A DNA stretch of 64,000 nucleotides, taken from Mytilus galloprovincialis. Taxonomy: Eukaryota > Mollusca > Bivalvia > Mytilida > Mytilidae. The position numbers and the translations under genes are program-made. This document shows positions 11,661 through 22,204 of this stretch, in pieces (the stretch's first letter is position 1; each line of letters starts with the position of its first letter). Where the stretch lies: NCBI RefSeq assembly GCF_965363235.1, contig NC_134839.1, forward strand, positions 99,777,743-99,841,742. The letters are read 5' to 3'. Under the pieces are notes generated by a model. It had not been told where the DNA came from. It searched no databases and worked only from the letters and a program-made list of their open reading frames with translations.

Positions 11661-14600
11661 TCAACTTATTTATTGGTATTGAATCTTCTCATTGCAGTTG
11701 CAGAAAGAATTTGATTTTCACTATGCTACAAAATGTGACGGAGAAGCCATTATACATTTATATGCACAAGGAGGGATCGAATTTGCTGCAAAGCATCTAG
11801 ACGGTGTGTTCTCTTTCTGTCTACTTGATACTGCTAACAGAAAAGTTTTCCTTGGAAGAGATACTTATGGTGTCCGGCCAATGTTCAGACTTTACAATGA
11901 CAATGGGTTTCTTGCTGTCTGCTCTGAAGCAAAGGGTAAGAGAGGACAAACAATGTTAAAGTAGAAGGGTGTTGTGTGATATGTAACCCTTACTTTTTTT
12001 GTGTGAAAGCTTGACAGAGAAATTATATATTGACAATTCAATTGGTAACCTAAACTTTATGCAACGACATTTGCTGACGTATACAACCTTTAATGACATA
12101 ATTGTCCTTGCATAGTTTACAACTTTATCTACTGGATCTGTTAAACGTTCACTAAATCTTTTTCATCCCCCATCCGCATCAAGGGCCCATGTTTGTCTGT
12201 ACGTCTATACATACGTTAGTCCGTCTATCCGTAAGTCCAAAAATAGTATACGTTTTCGAAATTTAGATTTTTAAAACATAAAAAGCAGGATTTATTGTAT
12301 ATTCTTCATATTTTAGCAGACACAAGCGACATTCCAAGCTCTTTGTACTTCAAAATTTTCGTTTATATTTGGATGTATCTCTGTTTGATTGATCAGAGTG
12401 TCAAACACTAACATTTAGCAAGACACCTTGACTCAATATCTGCCATGACATGCGCTTTAAGAAAAATTAAATAATTTCAACCAATCCATTCCGTAACAAA
12501 GCTGATTAGTTCTGTTATGCAACGAGATTGTTTTGAAGTTAATTAAACTAATTTCTTAAGGTCTTCAATGAACGAATGAATTTAATATTTTAATGAAACT
12601 GATTAAAGTGTTCTCTTTCCTAAATCCCCAGTGTGTTTGATGTTTTCTACATAACGAAATGAAAACATAATGATTAAAATGTCTCAAAAACAACAACTTT
12701 ATTTGAAATGCATGTGTTGTTCACTTTGAAAATTATTTTCACTTCGATCCTAATTATTTTAATCCAACTATAGCATGTTTTTTAAGGACTGGGGTTTAAT
12801 TCAAGCTAATTCTTTTGATAGGTGAAAATCTGCAAATAAAATACCCAGTTCAATTGATAATACAAGAGCGAAACCGACAACATGAAACATTTGAAAAATA
12901 AATATATTTTGTATACAATTTCAAAATAGATGCCTTGTATTACTATTTCTAGAGGGACAATTATGTTATACCCCTATATATTTTTCACAGGTTTAATAGG
13001 ATTGTCCCAGGAAGCCTACAGTGAACATGTAGAACCATTCTTACCAGGACATGTTGAAACTTATAAACTAGACATGCTAGGTAAAGCTTCATTCGAAGAA
13101 CGAATTAGATTCCACAAAATAGGAGAAACACCAGCATATAAAACAGTAGCTGAAATTCAAGGTATTACATATAGCATTTTGCGAAAGTAAAATTTTCAGT
13201 ATATCAACGTATCGAGCATAGATCATGATATGATGAATACAAATGGACAGATTAAAAAAAGTTCAAATCCCTCATATAAGTTCGAATTTTTTGCTCTGAG
13301 CATTACCGAGGACGGTAATTAAATCCAAAAATGCTCATTGAAAGAAGCAAACAAGGTTTACTAATACCCAAACCCGCCACGAGGCTTTGAGAATACTTTG
13401 AGAAGACGAATAGACAAGAGTGATTGAACAATTGATTAAGTCCTCTGTAAATACTTGACAATTTTATGATTTCCCAGCCAGACAAAGTTGACCGAGGCTG
13501 ACCAAAGGCCAAAATATTAATAGAAAACTATCGACAGCTGAAGCTTTAATGAAGCTTTGGAATCATTTCTTTTATTTACTTGTCTTTAGGGGCACGACAT
13601 CGTCCTTTTGTTTTGTGCTTAAAAATAGGATTGAACAACGGTGGTGTATATTAGAATCTGTATGAGGATAAAATAGTCTGTCAAATAACCATCTACAATC
13701 AAAGTCAAATTCATATGTACAAGTCTTGTGCACGCCAAACTCAAGTATATTTAAACTGACAATTATATATATTTATTTATCTTTGAACAGATAACAACGA
13801 AGTAGAAAAGAATATACGCATCTTGTTTGAAGCAGCAGTTGAAAAAAGATTGATGGCAGAAAGACGCATAGGATGCCTATTATCTGGTATATAATGGATG
13901 AGTTAAATCATGTCTGATACACATATTTAAAGTACTACAATACTTGTTTCTCTATCGGTCTTATTCGTAGACTTCAATGAAATAATACATTGATATATGC
14001 TATTGCTTAATGTCTAGTAAATATAAAACCTTTTATCTTTTATTGTTACAAATTCAAATACATGTCTGATGCAATACAACATTATGGAGTAATATGTAAT
14101 CATTAGTTATATTTTCTAAAGCATTAACTTGAAAATTTTACATAAGAAGAAGTATGCTTTGTTTATTTGTGGTTTAAGGCATTTAAACAGGACAAAGACG
14201 CATATTTACTATTAGTAATTGAACTTTATTTCCCCAGGTGGACTTGATTCTAGTCTTGTAGCTTCAATACTTGCAAAGAAGGCAAAAGAAATGAAACTGT
14301 CCTATCGTATTCAGACCTTTGCAATAGGAATGGAGAACAGTCCAGATCTGTTAGCAGCAAGAAAGGTGCAAAATTTTAGATATTTACATATGTTCTCAAA
14401 TATATTGTTCTCTGTCTTTGGGTTCTTCTGAAGACATGGATATAATATTCATTCAACTTTCTTATAGTCCTAAACATGCATGAAATATTTTCCACTAGAC
14501 GTTAAACAGCTTAATTACATGAGCATTGCAGTGGCTAATAATGACACGTTTGATATTCTAACACAATGATTTGGTGACGACCAGCTATAACCATTCAGCA

Positions 14601-17600
14601 GCAACATCATGTCCCCTGGTGTCGGATAGAAAGATGCACTATTACCTTTAAAAATAAGAGAAAACAATTATAGGCAACCGAACTGTCTTCAAAAATGAGA
14701 AAACTCATACCTTTTTGTCGGCTATAAAAAGAAAACGACATCAAAATTAAGAAACAATCCAACTGAGAAAACTAATGGCCTATAATTTTATAACAACACA
14801 CTTTACCATAAACAAAGATGACGGACATGAACCAACGACAACCACTGAAGTCCCTGAGTTGTGACAGACGTATTAAGGTAATTTATGCTCATACCTACTC
14901 ATTTAGTCTTGGAGGTAGTAAGTTGCTCCTCTACCTAGTAATAGGGACGAATGATAAGCAGCACACACACACAAATCTGTTTTATTAATAGCAAAAGGTC
15001 AGGAACCTGTTATTCAGTGGTTGTCGTTGGTTGCTGTGTTATATATTTGTTTTTCTTTACTTAGGGAGCTACCATTTGATTTTTATGGGGGGGGGGGGGG
15101 GGGGGGGGGGCCTAGGATGAAATTTGAAAAAAATAGGCAGGACAGGAGTTTTGAGTAAAAAAAAAAGGCAGGATGAGACACTTGCAAAAAAAAAAAGTCA
15201 GGACGACAATTTAGGTAAAAAAAAGTCAGGATAAACTAAAAAAAAGGCAGGACCGAACAGAGTGAAAAATAAAAAGGCAGGACAGAGATTACAACTAAAA
15301 AAAAATGCAGGACAAAATTTTTCATCCTAGCCCCCCATAAAAATCAAATGGTAGCTCCCTTATTTTGTGCATAAATTATACTGTTAGTTTTCTTGTTGAA
15401 TTGTTTTACATTTGTCATTTAAGGGCCTTTAACAGCTGACTATTTCTGTGTCATTTGGTCTCGTGTGAATAGTTGTCTCATTGGCAATCATACCACATCT
15501 CCTTTTTTATATGAATTAAAGAAAATGATGAATTTGGCTTTTTTTTGAAAGTATGTGTAACACAGAAAAAAGAAGGGCTCATGCCAAAAGTACAAGTGCG
15601 AATGACAACATCATAAAATGAACACAAAATAAAAATAAGTTTTTTTTTTCAATTTGCTTCAGGTGGCAAACTTCTTAGAAACAGAACATCACGAGGTTGT
15701 ATTTACCCCAGAAGAGGGTATCGCTGCCCTCGAAGATGTAATTTATCACCTAGAAAGTTATGACGTCACAACCATACGTGCTTCGGTCGGTAAGTTGTCG
15801 TATCTTAAGTTATGCAATGTAAGGTTTATATATAAAGTATTGCTAATTATGAAGTTTAACAAACAAAACATAAAAAAAGATTGATCTCACATATTTTAGA
15901 AATCCAAGGAATATGATAAAAATAATATAGTTCCTGTCCAAGTACAAAATGTATATCGTATTCGTATATCAATCTTAGAGAACTAATTTGTTTGATTCAA
16001 CAATCAACAAAGGGACCACGACGAAACTTCTCACTGTGCTACTTAAAATGATTTTATTGATACAACCACGATTTATATTAGGAACATGGAATTATACTGG
16101 TAATATGAGTACTTCCAGAAATAGCAGGTGTTATTATGAATCCTTCAAATATTTACCATAAGAGGATTCTGAACAAAAACAATATGTCAAGTGAACGAGC
16201 ACTTCTCTTTTCGTGTAATTTGTAATGTCACTGGTTATTATCTGTTCTATATATTGTATTCATCATTATGTTTTGTTTTCCGGTATAAAAGTGACGACTT
16301 AGATATGTGATTGATTTTTATACGACCGCAAAAATTAAAAAAAAAAATGGTCGTATATTGGTATCACGTTGGCGTCGTCGCCGTCGTCGTCATCCGAAGA
16401 CATTTGGTTTTCGCACTCTTACTTTAGTAAAAATAAATAGAAATCTATGAAATTTAAACACAAGGTTTATGACCATAAAAGGAAGGTTGGGATTGATTTT
16501 GGGTGTTAAGTTCCCAAAAGTTAGGGCCAAAAGGGTCCAAAATTAAACTTTGTCTGATTTCATCAAAAAATGAATTTTTGGGGTTCTTTGATATGCCAAA
16601 TCTAAAAGTGTATTCAGATTCTTAATTTTTGGTCCGGTTTTCAAATTGGTCTACATTAAGGTCCAAAGGGTCCAAAATTAAACTTAGCTTGATTTTAACA
16701 AAAATTGAATTCTTGGGGTTCTTTGATATGCTGAATCTAAACATGTACTTTGATTTTTTATTATGGGCCCAGTTTTCAAGTTGGTCCAAATCGGGGTCCA
16801 AAATTATTATATTAAGTATTGTGCAATAGCAAGAAATTTTAAATTGCACAGAATTCCGCAATAGCAAGAAATCTTCAATTGCACAGTATTGTGCAATAGC
16901 AAGAAATTTTCAATTGCACGGTATTGCACAATAGCAAGAAATTTTCAATTGGACAGTATTGCGCAATAGCAAGAAATCTTCAATTGCACAGTATTGTGCA
17001 ATAGCAAGAAATATCTAATTGCACAACATTGCGCAATAGCAAGAAATTTTCAATTGCACAGTTTTGCGCAATAGCAAGAAATATTCAATTGTACAGTATT
17101 GTCCCGTTTTCAAATTGGTCTACATTAAGGTCCAAAGGGTCAAAAAATTAAACTGTTTGATTTCAACAAAAAATGAATATATGGGGTTCTTCAATATTCT
17201 GAATCTAACCTTAGATTTTTAATATTTGTGCCTGGTTATCAAATTGGTCCACATTGAGGTATAAAGGGTCTAAAATTGAATTCTTGGGGTTCTATGATAT
17301 GCTGAATCTAACCATGTATTTAGATTTTGGATATTGGACCATAATAGGTAAATGTCCAATTTATTTTTTTTCAGTTTTTAAGTTTAAGTTCTTAGGCCAC
17401 ATTCATTCTGTGTCAGAAACCTATGTTGTGTCAACTATTTAATCACAATCCAAATTCAGAGCTGTATCAAGCTTAAATGTTGTGTCCATACTTGCCCCAA
17501 CTGTTCAGGGTTCGACCTCTGCGGTCGTATAAAGCTGCGCCCTGCGGAGCATCTGGTTATTCTATGTCTTAGTCAGTTTCAGTAGTATTTTTGTCTGTGA

Positions 17601-20600
17601 AAAAGTGGTCTTTCTAATGTGCTTCTGTACCTATTAACAGATACAAATTTAACATATGGATCAAAATTATTTTATCGTGGACAATACACTTTCTTAGACT
17701 TTTTAAGCATACAAAAGAACCCAAAAATAAAAGAATGAAACAAAGTTTTAAAACCAATTTATGATAAAATACAAAAATAAAAGCAGCAAAACAAAAAAGT
17801 GTCAAAAATGTGGATGACATAATATTTTATGATAAACACAGAAATTAACAGACTAAAATGTCGTTGTATCTCACCTGTTCAAAGGGGTCAGTGCGAGCGA
17901 TCACAATACTTCACCAATGGTATGAGCAAAGTTTATATCTACACATGTATATGTGTTTTTTTATAGACAAGACTGTCGCTCATGTTATTATTATTTTTTT
18001 TCGAAAACCACTACATGTTTGATTAATGCATAAGTATGATTCATGTTTAATTGACAATTGACATGACATATATATTTTAGTTTGGTACTAAAAATGACGT
18101 CGCTATGCCATACTCAGTGTTTATTTGAAATAATAATTAATAAACTTTTGAAAATATTGAAAACATTTTTTTTAATATTTTTATTCTTTTTTATTCAAAT
18201 TCTGGGCCCAATGCTAGTTTCTATCAGACATTCTCCTCTGGTTTATATATATTATAAAAAGGGTTACGCAATATGATGGAAAAATTATGATAGAAGTCTA
18301 AATAATTTTTTTTTGTCATTTCAGGCATGTTTCTTCTTAGTAAATATATAAAAGAAAAGACCGACACAACAGTTATTTTGTCTGGAGAAGGGTCAGACGA
18401 GATAGCCCAGGGATATATATACTTCCACAATGCGCCATCGGGTGCAGATGCAGACATCGAAAGTAAACGACTTTGCGAGGATCTTTATATGTTTGATGTT
18501 TTACGTGGTGATAGGTCAACATCAGCATGGGGGTAAGTGCAAACTTTTTATTTTTATGAGACTATAAGTTTATTATAGCTAAAAGAGGTTAGTAATAAGT
18601 AGTAGTGCTTTACAAAGATATATATTAACAGCTTCCTATGGAAGATGTTTATTTGGGAAAAGCAAAAATCAAGTTCTTCATTGTCTAACTTTTAACATGT
18701 CTAACTTTTAACATGTCTAACTTGTAAATCAAAAGCTACATTCCTTATGGACGATTGAAATTATAGTAATTGTTTTTGAATTTACCCGAATTATCCGGAC
18801 ATGCATTTGCTTAAAACTGAAACGTAAAGCCTCAGTCACACCTTACCGGATAAGACGAACGGACGCCTAACGGATGAAAATAAAAGTTGTCCGTTGACAA
18901 AATTGTTATCCGTATTCGTTGATGTACTGACCAAATAAAACGGACGCTTCACTAATGCATAACGGACATGCAACGGATATGCAACGTACGAGAAACGGAA
19001 ACGTACCGGACAGAACGGATGTCGAACGTACATCCAACGGACGAGTACTGCATAAAACGGACACCTAACGGAAGCGTACCGGATAAAACGGATAAACATG
19101 ATATACGGAAAATTAAAGGAGACAATAATAACTGGTTTTGGTTTGTTCTTCAAAGTGCCGTCAATGGCAGTGTCTGGCCTGAATAAGAGCTGCTTGATTG
19201 TGAAGACGTGCCCTTACTCTAAGATCGATTATGAATAATAAGAATTCATGAACCTTAAGAAATCTAATTGTCATTTCTGACGCGAAATTTTCAATTGGCA
19301 TTTATCCATTTCAGATCCGTTCATCATCCGTTTTATCCGTTATACGTCCGGTAGAAGTCCGTTAGACATTCGGTCAACATCCGTTTTATCTGTTAGACGT
19401 CCGTTAGAAGTCCGTTGGTGAATGTATCTGCCAGACCTCCAGCGGATGTATAACGGACACGTCACCGATACAAAACGGAAACGAAACGGACGAGTACCGT
19501 ACAAAATGGACGCCTACCGGATGTTCCATGGACATTTCATCCGTTGACGTCCGTTCAAAGTTTTGAACATGCTCAAAATTTTCCACCGGACTGAACGTCG
19601 ACGGCGGATAAAACGTACGCTAAACGGACATGCAACGGATATGGACGGACATCTAACGGATAAGAACGGACGTCTAACGGACATGAACGGATTGAAAAAA
19701 GTTATCCGTTAGGCATCTGTTCGAGCTATCCGTTAAGGTGTGACCTAGGCTTAACATTCTGAAAGGTCGAAGTGTCACGAAATAGAAATTCCTTCATAAA
19801 ATAAGTTCCAAGAGGAAGAAATATTCCGTAACATTATTTTGACTGAAACAGATATTACAGTATTTGTTCCTATCGGAATACAGGGTATAGAATATGACTT
19901 TGTGTTCCAATTGGAACAGAAATGGGACTTCTGACTATATGTTGACAGACGTTAATCATCGGTTGTACTATTACCTTTTTTCAGGTTAGAAATTCGTGTG
20001 CCTTTTCTTGACCACAAGTTTAGTAGCTATTATCTATCGCTCTCGGACAGTATAAAACAACCACAAAAAGGGGTAGAGAAATATCTACTACGTTCTGCAT
20101 TTGATGGTATTGATCTTCTACCAAAAGATATCTTGTGGAGACCGAAGGAAGCTTTTAGTGATGGTGTATCATCAAAGACAAGATCATGGTTTGAAATACT
20201 ACAAGAATTTATATGTGAACAGGTAATTTAATGAGTTTTTTTTCTTTCAATTTTGAAATTTGATAAAACATATCGCACTTATATTTAAGGTCTGGAAATA
20301 CATAGTATATTTACGGTTCTGAATCACTTTTGAAATTAGCGAATCCATTTTTTTTCTGTATGGCATAGACTTAAGTGAAAAACAAGAGGCTATAAATGTA
20401 GAAAGTAGACGCGGACTTGAGCTGTGTTAGTGTAAACCCGAGTAGATGCATGAAACTGAACCATATCGTTTTTCCTAATCAAAATAAATATCTGGGGACT
20501 ACATTAAAATTGATTTAACAGGAGAAGGACTACCCTAAAAAAATGTACTCACAAAATTATTACTAATACATTAAATCTTAATTTCTGTTTTAGGTTAACG

Positions 20601-20791
20601 ACAGTGATTTAGAATCTCTAGCATTAACATACAAACATAACACACCAAGGACCAAAGAAGCCCTTTACTATAGACAGATATTTGAGAAATTTTATCCAGG
20701 ACAAGGTGATTGGATTCCATATTACTGGATGCCTAAATGGACTGGTGCTACAGATCCTTCAGCCAGAACATTGAAACATTATAAGCAGTAG
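10839..20791 (+). CDS. asns: Asparagine synthetase [glutamine-hydrolysing], complete gene of nine coding exons
   Basis: Cytosolic enzyme converting aspartate, glutamine and ATP to asparagine, glutamate, AMP and PPi. Coding exons: 10839-11087, 11698-11935, 12991-13161, 13791-13886, 14238-14365, 15663-15789, 18325-18532, 19985-20222, 20594-20791. All junctions are GT-AG, phases agree throughout, and they sum to 1653 nt (550 aa; human ASNS is 561). The N-terminal Ntn-amidotransferase domain starts MCGIWA, with Cys2 as nucleophile after Met removal. It has [15 protein letters not shown] and YNGEIYN. The C-terminal synthetase domain has the pyrophosphate loop SGGLDSS (251-257), SGEGSDE (356-362) and RVPFLDH. 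No active-site residue is missing, so the gene looks functional. Large introns carry mobile elements. A CARE-like site lies upstream and AATAAA downstream. Confidence 0.97.
11604..11660. repeat. (TA)n microsatellite
   Basis: Nearly pure TA dinucleotides, interrupted once by 'acgt', in asns intron 1 about 40 bases before the exon 2 acceptor. Confidence 0.9.
11698..11935 (+). CDS. asns: asns coding exon 2: rest of glutaminase core
   Basis: Residues 84-162 plus the first base of codon 163. Carries [20 protein letters not shown] and [11 protein letters not shown], all typical of ASNS glutaminase domains. Donor AAGG|GTAAG, phase 1. It follows an intron with a (TA)n microsatellite. Confidence 0.96.
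11936..12990 (+). other. asns intron 2
   Basis: No exon or complete element. At about 12180-12245 there is a 'gtctgtacgtctatacatac' segment, of the kind found at the head of the TIR elements at 36490 and 24719. It is probably a degraded fragment. Confidence 0.5.
12991..13161 (+). CDS. asns: asns coding exon 3: inter-domain segment
   Basis: Completes Gly163 and encodes up to residue 219. Contains [12 protein letters not shown], matching the conserved VEPFLPGH region of ASNS. Phase 1 at both ends. The segment after it is poorly conserved, as in the family. Confidence 0.93.
13791..13886 (+). CDS. asns: asns coding exon 4: entry to synthetase domain
   Basis: Short 96-bp exon for residues 220-251, including RRIGCLLS, the beta strand leading into the ATP-pyrophosphatase loop, which is split across the intron (LLS-G|GLDSS). 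Too short to show as an ORF but both splice sites and phase fit. Confidence 0.93.
14238..14365 (+). CDS. asns: asns coding exon 5: PP-loop
   Basis: Residues 252-294, starting [10 protein letters not shown], which completes the PP-loop that binds ATP pyrophosphate. It continues through [17 protein letters not shown]. Acceptor CCCCAG, donor AAG|GTGCAA, phase 0 at the end. Confidence 0.95.
14660..14900 (-). repeat. SINE-like repeat, minus orientation
   Basis: Contains 'gagaaaactaatggcctat' and 'caacgacaaccactgaa', which are reverse complements of the plus-orientation repeat segments 'ggccgttagttttctc' and 'ttcagtggttgtcgttg'. It lies in asns intron 5. Confidence 0.6.
14995..15512 (+). repeat. 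SINE-like mussel repeat split by a TIR element
   Basis: The left part 14995-15060 has 'attcagtggttgtcgttgg' and 'tatatttgtttttc'. The right part 15363-15512 has 'cataaattatactgttag', 'ctgactatttctgtgtc' and 'ctcattggcaatcatacca'. Joined, the two parts have the order of the intact copy at 21060-21258. The insertion at 15064-15359 therefore occurred after this repeat was in place in asns intron 5. Confidence 0.7.
15064..15359. mobile_element. Non-autonomous TIR element with 3-bp TTA target duplication
   Basis: About 30-bp terminal inverted repeats starting GGGAGCTACCATTTGATTTT and running into a G tract (24 G at 15087-15110) on the left and CCCCCC on the right. TTA flanks both ends (15061-15063 and 15360-15362), as expected for a TWA-targeting PIF/Harbinger-like MITE. 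The interior is a loose array of 'aaaaaaggcaggac' units. A degraded interior resembling it lies at 38110-38290. Confidence 0.75.
15663..15789 (+). CDS. asns: asns coding exon 6
   Basis: Residues 295-336 plus the first base of 337: [19 protein letters not shown] to TTIRASVG. Matches the ASNS segment around SYDITTVRASVG, which contributes to the aspartyl-adenylate site. Donor TCG|GTAAGT. Confidence 0.95.
16316..17560. mobile_element. TIR element 'ATACGACCGCA', copy in asns intron 6
   Basis: The left end has TTTATACGACCGCA and the right end TGCGGTCGTATAAA, followed by a shared tail ending 'ggagcatctggt'. The interior has loosely repeated blocks around 'ttggggttctttgatatgc' and a 35-bp array (16816-17100). 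A second, more diverged copy with the same left head and right tail is at 44595-45883. No transposase frame, so non-autonomous. Confidence 0.7.
16816..17100. repeat. 35-bp tandem array, eight units
   Basis: Units begin 'gcaatagcaagaaat' at 16823, 16858, 16893 and onward every 35 bases to 17068. Each junction carries a small palindrome of the type TTGCACAGTATTGTGCAA, so single strands could fold into a series of hairpins. It is absent from the copy at 44595, so it arose or expanded after the two diverged. Confidence 0.85.
18325..18532 (+). CDS. asns: asns coding exon 7: SGEGSDE motif
   Basis: Residues 337-405 plus two bases of 406: [20 protein letters not shown] followed by [14 protein letters not shown] and [17 protein letters not shown]. 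The EGSDE motif is the second signature of the ATP site. Donor GG|GTAAGT, phase 2. Confidence 0.95.
18827..19752. mobile_element. Foldback element built of ACGGAY repeats
   Basis: Ends are inverted: left AGCCTCAGTCACACCTTACC and right (reverse complement) AGCCTAGGTCACACCTTAAC. TAA lies immediately outside both, possibly a 3-bp target duplication. The interior is dozens of 'aacggacg', 'aacggatg' and their reverse complements 'catccgtt', 'cgtccgtt', so the whole 0.9 kb can fold on itself. The overlapping open frames on both strands are artefacts of this repetition. Lies in asns intron 7. Confidence 0.75.
19985..20222 (+). CDS. asns: asns coding exon 8: RVPFLDH region
   Basis: Residues 406-485: [20 protein letters not shown] through [19 protein letters not shown]. 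Closely follows vertebrate ASNS in this segment. Donor CAG|GTAATT, phase 0. Confidence 0.95.
20594..20791 (+). CDS. asns: asns coding exon 9: C-terminus
   Basis: Residues 486-550 and the TAG stop. Contains [18 protein letters not shown], the conserved C-terminal block, ending HYKQ. This is slightly shorter than the human tail. Confidence 0.95.
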   Translation, partial: VNDSDLESLALTYKHNTPRTKEALYYRQIFEKFYPGQGDWIPYYWMPKWTGATDPSARTLKHYKQ

Positions 20792-20834
20792 ATTATTCAT
20801 GTTTCATTTTTATAATTACCATACCCATTACAGC

Positions 20835-20840
20835 AATAAA
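20835..20840 (+). promoter_or_regulatory. asns poly(A) signal AATAAA
   Basis: First canonical AATAAA after the asns stop codon, 44 bases downstream. Confidence 0.6.
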
Positions 20841-21059
20841 AACAATCATGTTGTAGAAAATTACATCAATTCATTTATTTTGAAAACGTCACCAATCAAA
20901 CAATCAATCAATCATTTTGACATTTGTTCCTTTTTCTATTATTGTACTATTGCAGGTCAAGAGTGCAATAAAGGTAATCTTTTTAAAAGAAGAGTTTATA
21001 TGGAGGTTCATTCAATATAAAAAAGGACGATATTGAATTACGACCAAAGGAACACAAAT

Positions 21060-21258
21060 AAGGCTGTTAGTTTTTTCGTTTAAATTGTTAAAAATACATT
21101 GTCATCTCGGGGCCTTTTATAGCTGACTATGCGGTATGGGCTTTGCTCATTGTTGAAGGCCGTACGGTGATCTATAGTTGTTAATTTCTCTGTCATTTTG
21201 GTCTCTTGTGGAGAATTGTCTCATTGGCAATCATACAACATCTTCTTTTTTTATATAA
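21060..21258 (+). repeat. Well-preserved SINE-like mussel repeat
   Basis: Reads 'ctgttagttttttcgttt', 'ggggccttttatagctgact', 'gaaggccgtacggtga', 'ggtctcttgtggagaattgt' and 'ctcattggcaatcata', ending in a T-rich/TATATA tail. I recall this succession from many mussel sequences. It is the best reference copy in the window. Confidence 0.7.
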
Positions 21259-21467
21259 ACATAACCTTAGCTATATATCTTTCTTGTACGCAGTAACCCT
21301 ATATCGTTATAAACGTAAGTTCTGCAATATTGTATCATGTCGGATATATATATATATATATATTATGATTCGTCTCAGTTGTCAAACAATGTTAAATCTT
21401 CAAATTTCCACCTGCACCGAAAGTTTTTTGTTTATATAGGACTAACATCATAATAATATATTTGTAA

Positions 21468-21640
21468 GCCTCAAATCTATGTCCGGCCTCAAATCTATGT
21501 CATTTCCGCAAATCTGTGTCCTTTTTAATATTGCGTCATAGACTTCCAAATCTATGTCCTGTATTGTCTCACATCTATGTCCTTTATTTACTCATATCTA
21601 TGGCCATTTTTGGCTCAAATCTATGTCCTTTCATTGACAT
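21468..21640 (+). repeat. Irregular array of 'caaatctatgtcc'
   Basis: The motif 'caaatctatgtcc' or close variants appears about seven times at uneven spacing of 17-35 bases. No larger unit is clear. Confidence 0.6.
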
Positions 21641-21949
21641 AAACATAACAAAACGTCACCAAGTAAACAATGACAATGCCATGACAACGCAATGGCAAAA
21701 AACCCAATAAACGACCAAAAGTCGAACAACAGTCCACACAAAACATACTTATCAATCGAATAAAATACATAAAAGGCCTGCGCTACAATTACTTACCAGT
21801 ACCTACATTTTAATTAGTTTGGCTCGCTCATCTTACGTTCTAGAACCAAATCAAATGATAGAACATTGTATTTCGAAACACGTGCGCACTTAAATTGATA
21901 TAGTCGGTTTAAATTTGTACTCAATTCCACGTTGATTTTTGAATCTATC

Positions 21950-22204
21950 TACGAAAAAATAAAATCACAAAAATATCCGAGGAAATTCAAAAGGGAAAGT
22001 CCTTTATCGAACGGCAAAATCATAAGCTCAAAACACAATAAACGAATGGATAACAACTGTCATATTGACTTTGTACAGGCATTTACTTATGCAGAAAATA
22101 GTGGATTAAACCTGCTAGCTTAACCTCTCACTTGTATGACAGTCGCATCAAATTCCATTCTATATTGACAACGATGTGGGAACAAAACAAACAGACATAA
22201 TAGG
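21950..22204. repeat. Upstream part of the A-family repeat
   Basis: Matches 5370-5600 in block order ('cacaaaaatatccgaggaaa', 'caaacgaatggataacaa'-type sequence, 'ttgacaacgatgtg'). It is present only before copy A; copy A' is cut off at 25399. Confidence 0.6.

Noticed and set aside
16816-17100. Regular 35-bp repeats that could suggest a CRISPR array
   Set aside because: Units are contiguous with no unique spacers, in an intron of a metazoan gene.
18836-19586. Overlapping open frames on both strands in asns intron 7
   Set aside because: They arise from the ACGGAY foldback repeat, which has few stop codons in any frame.
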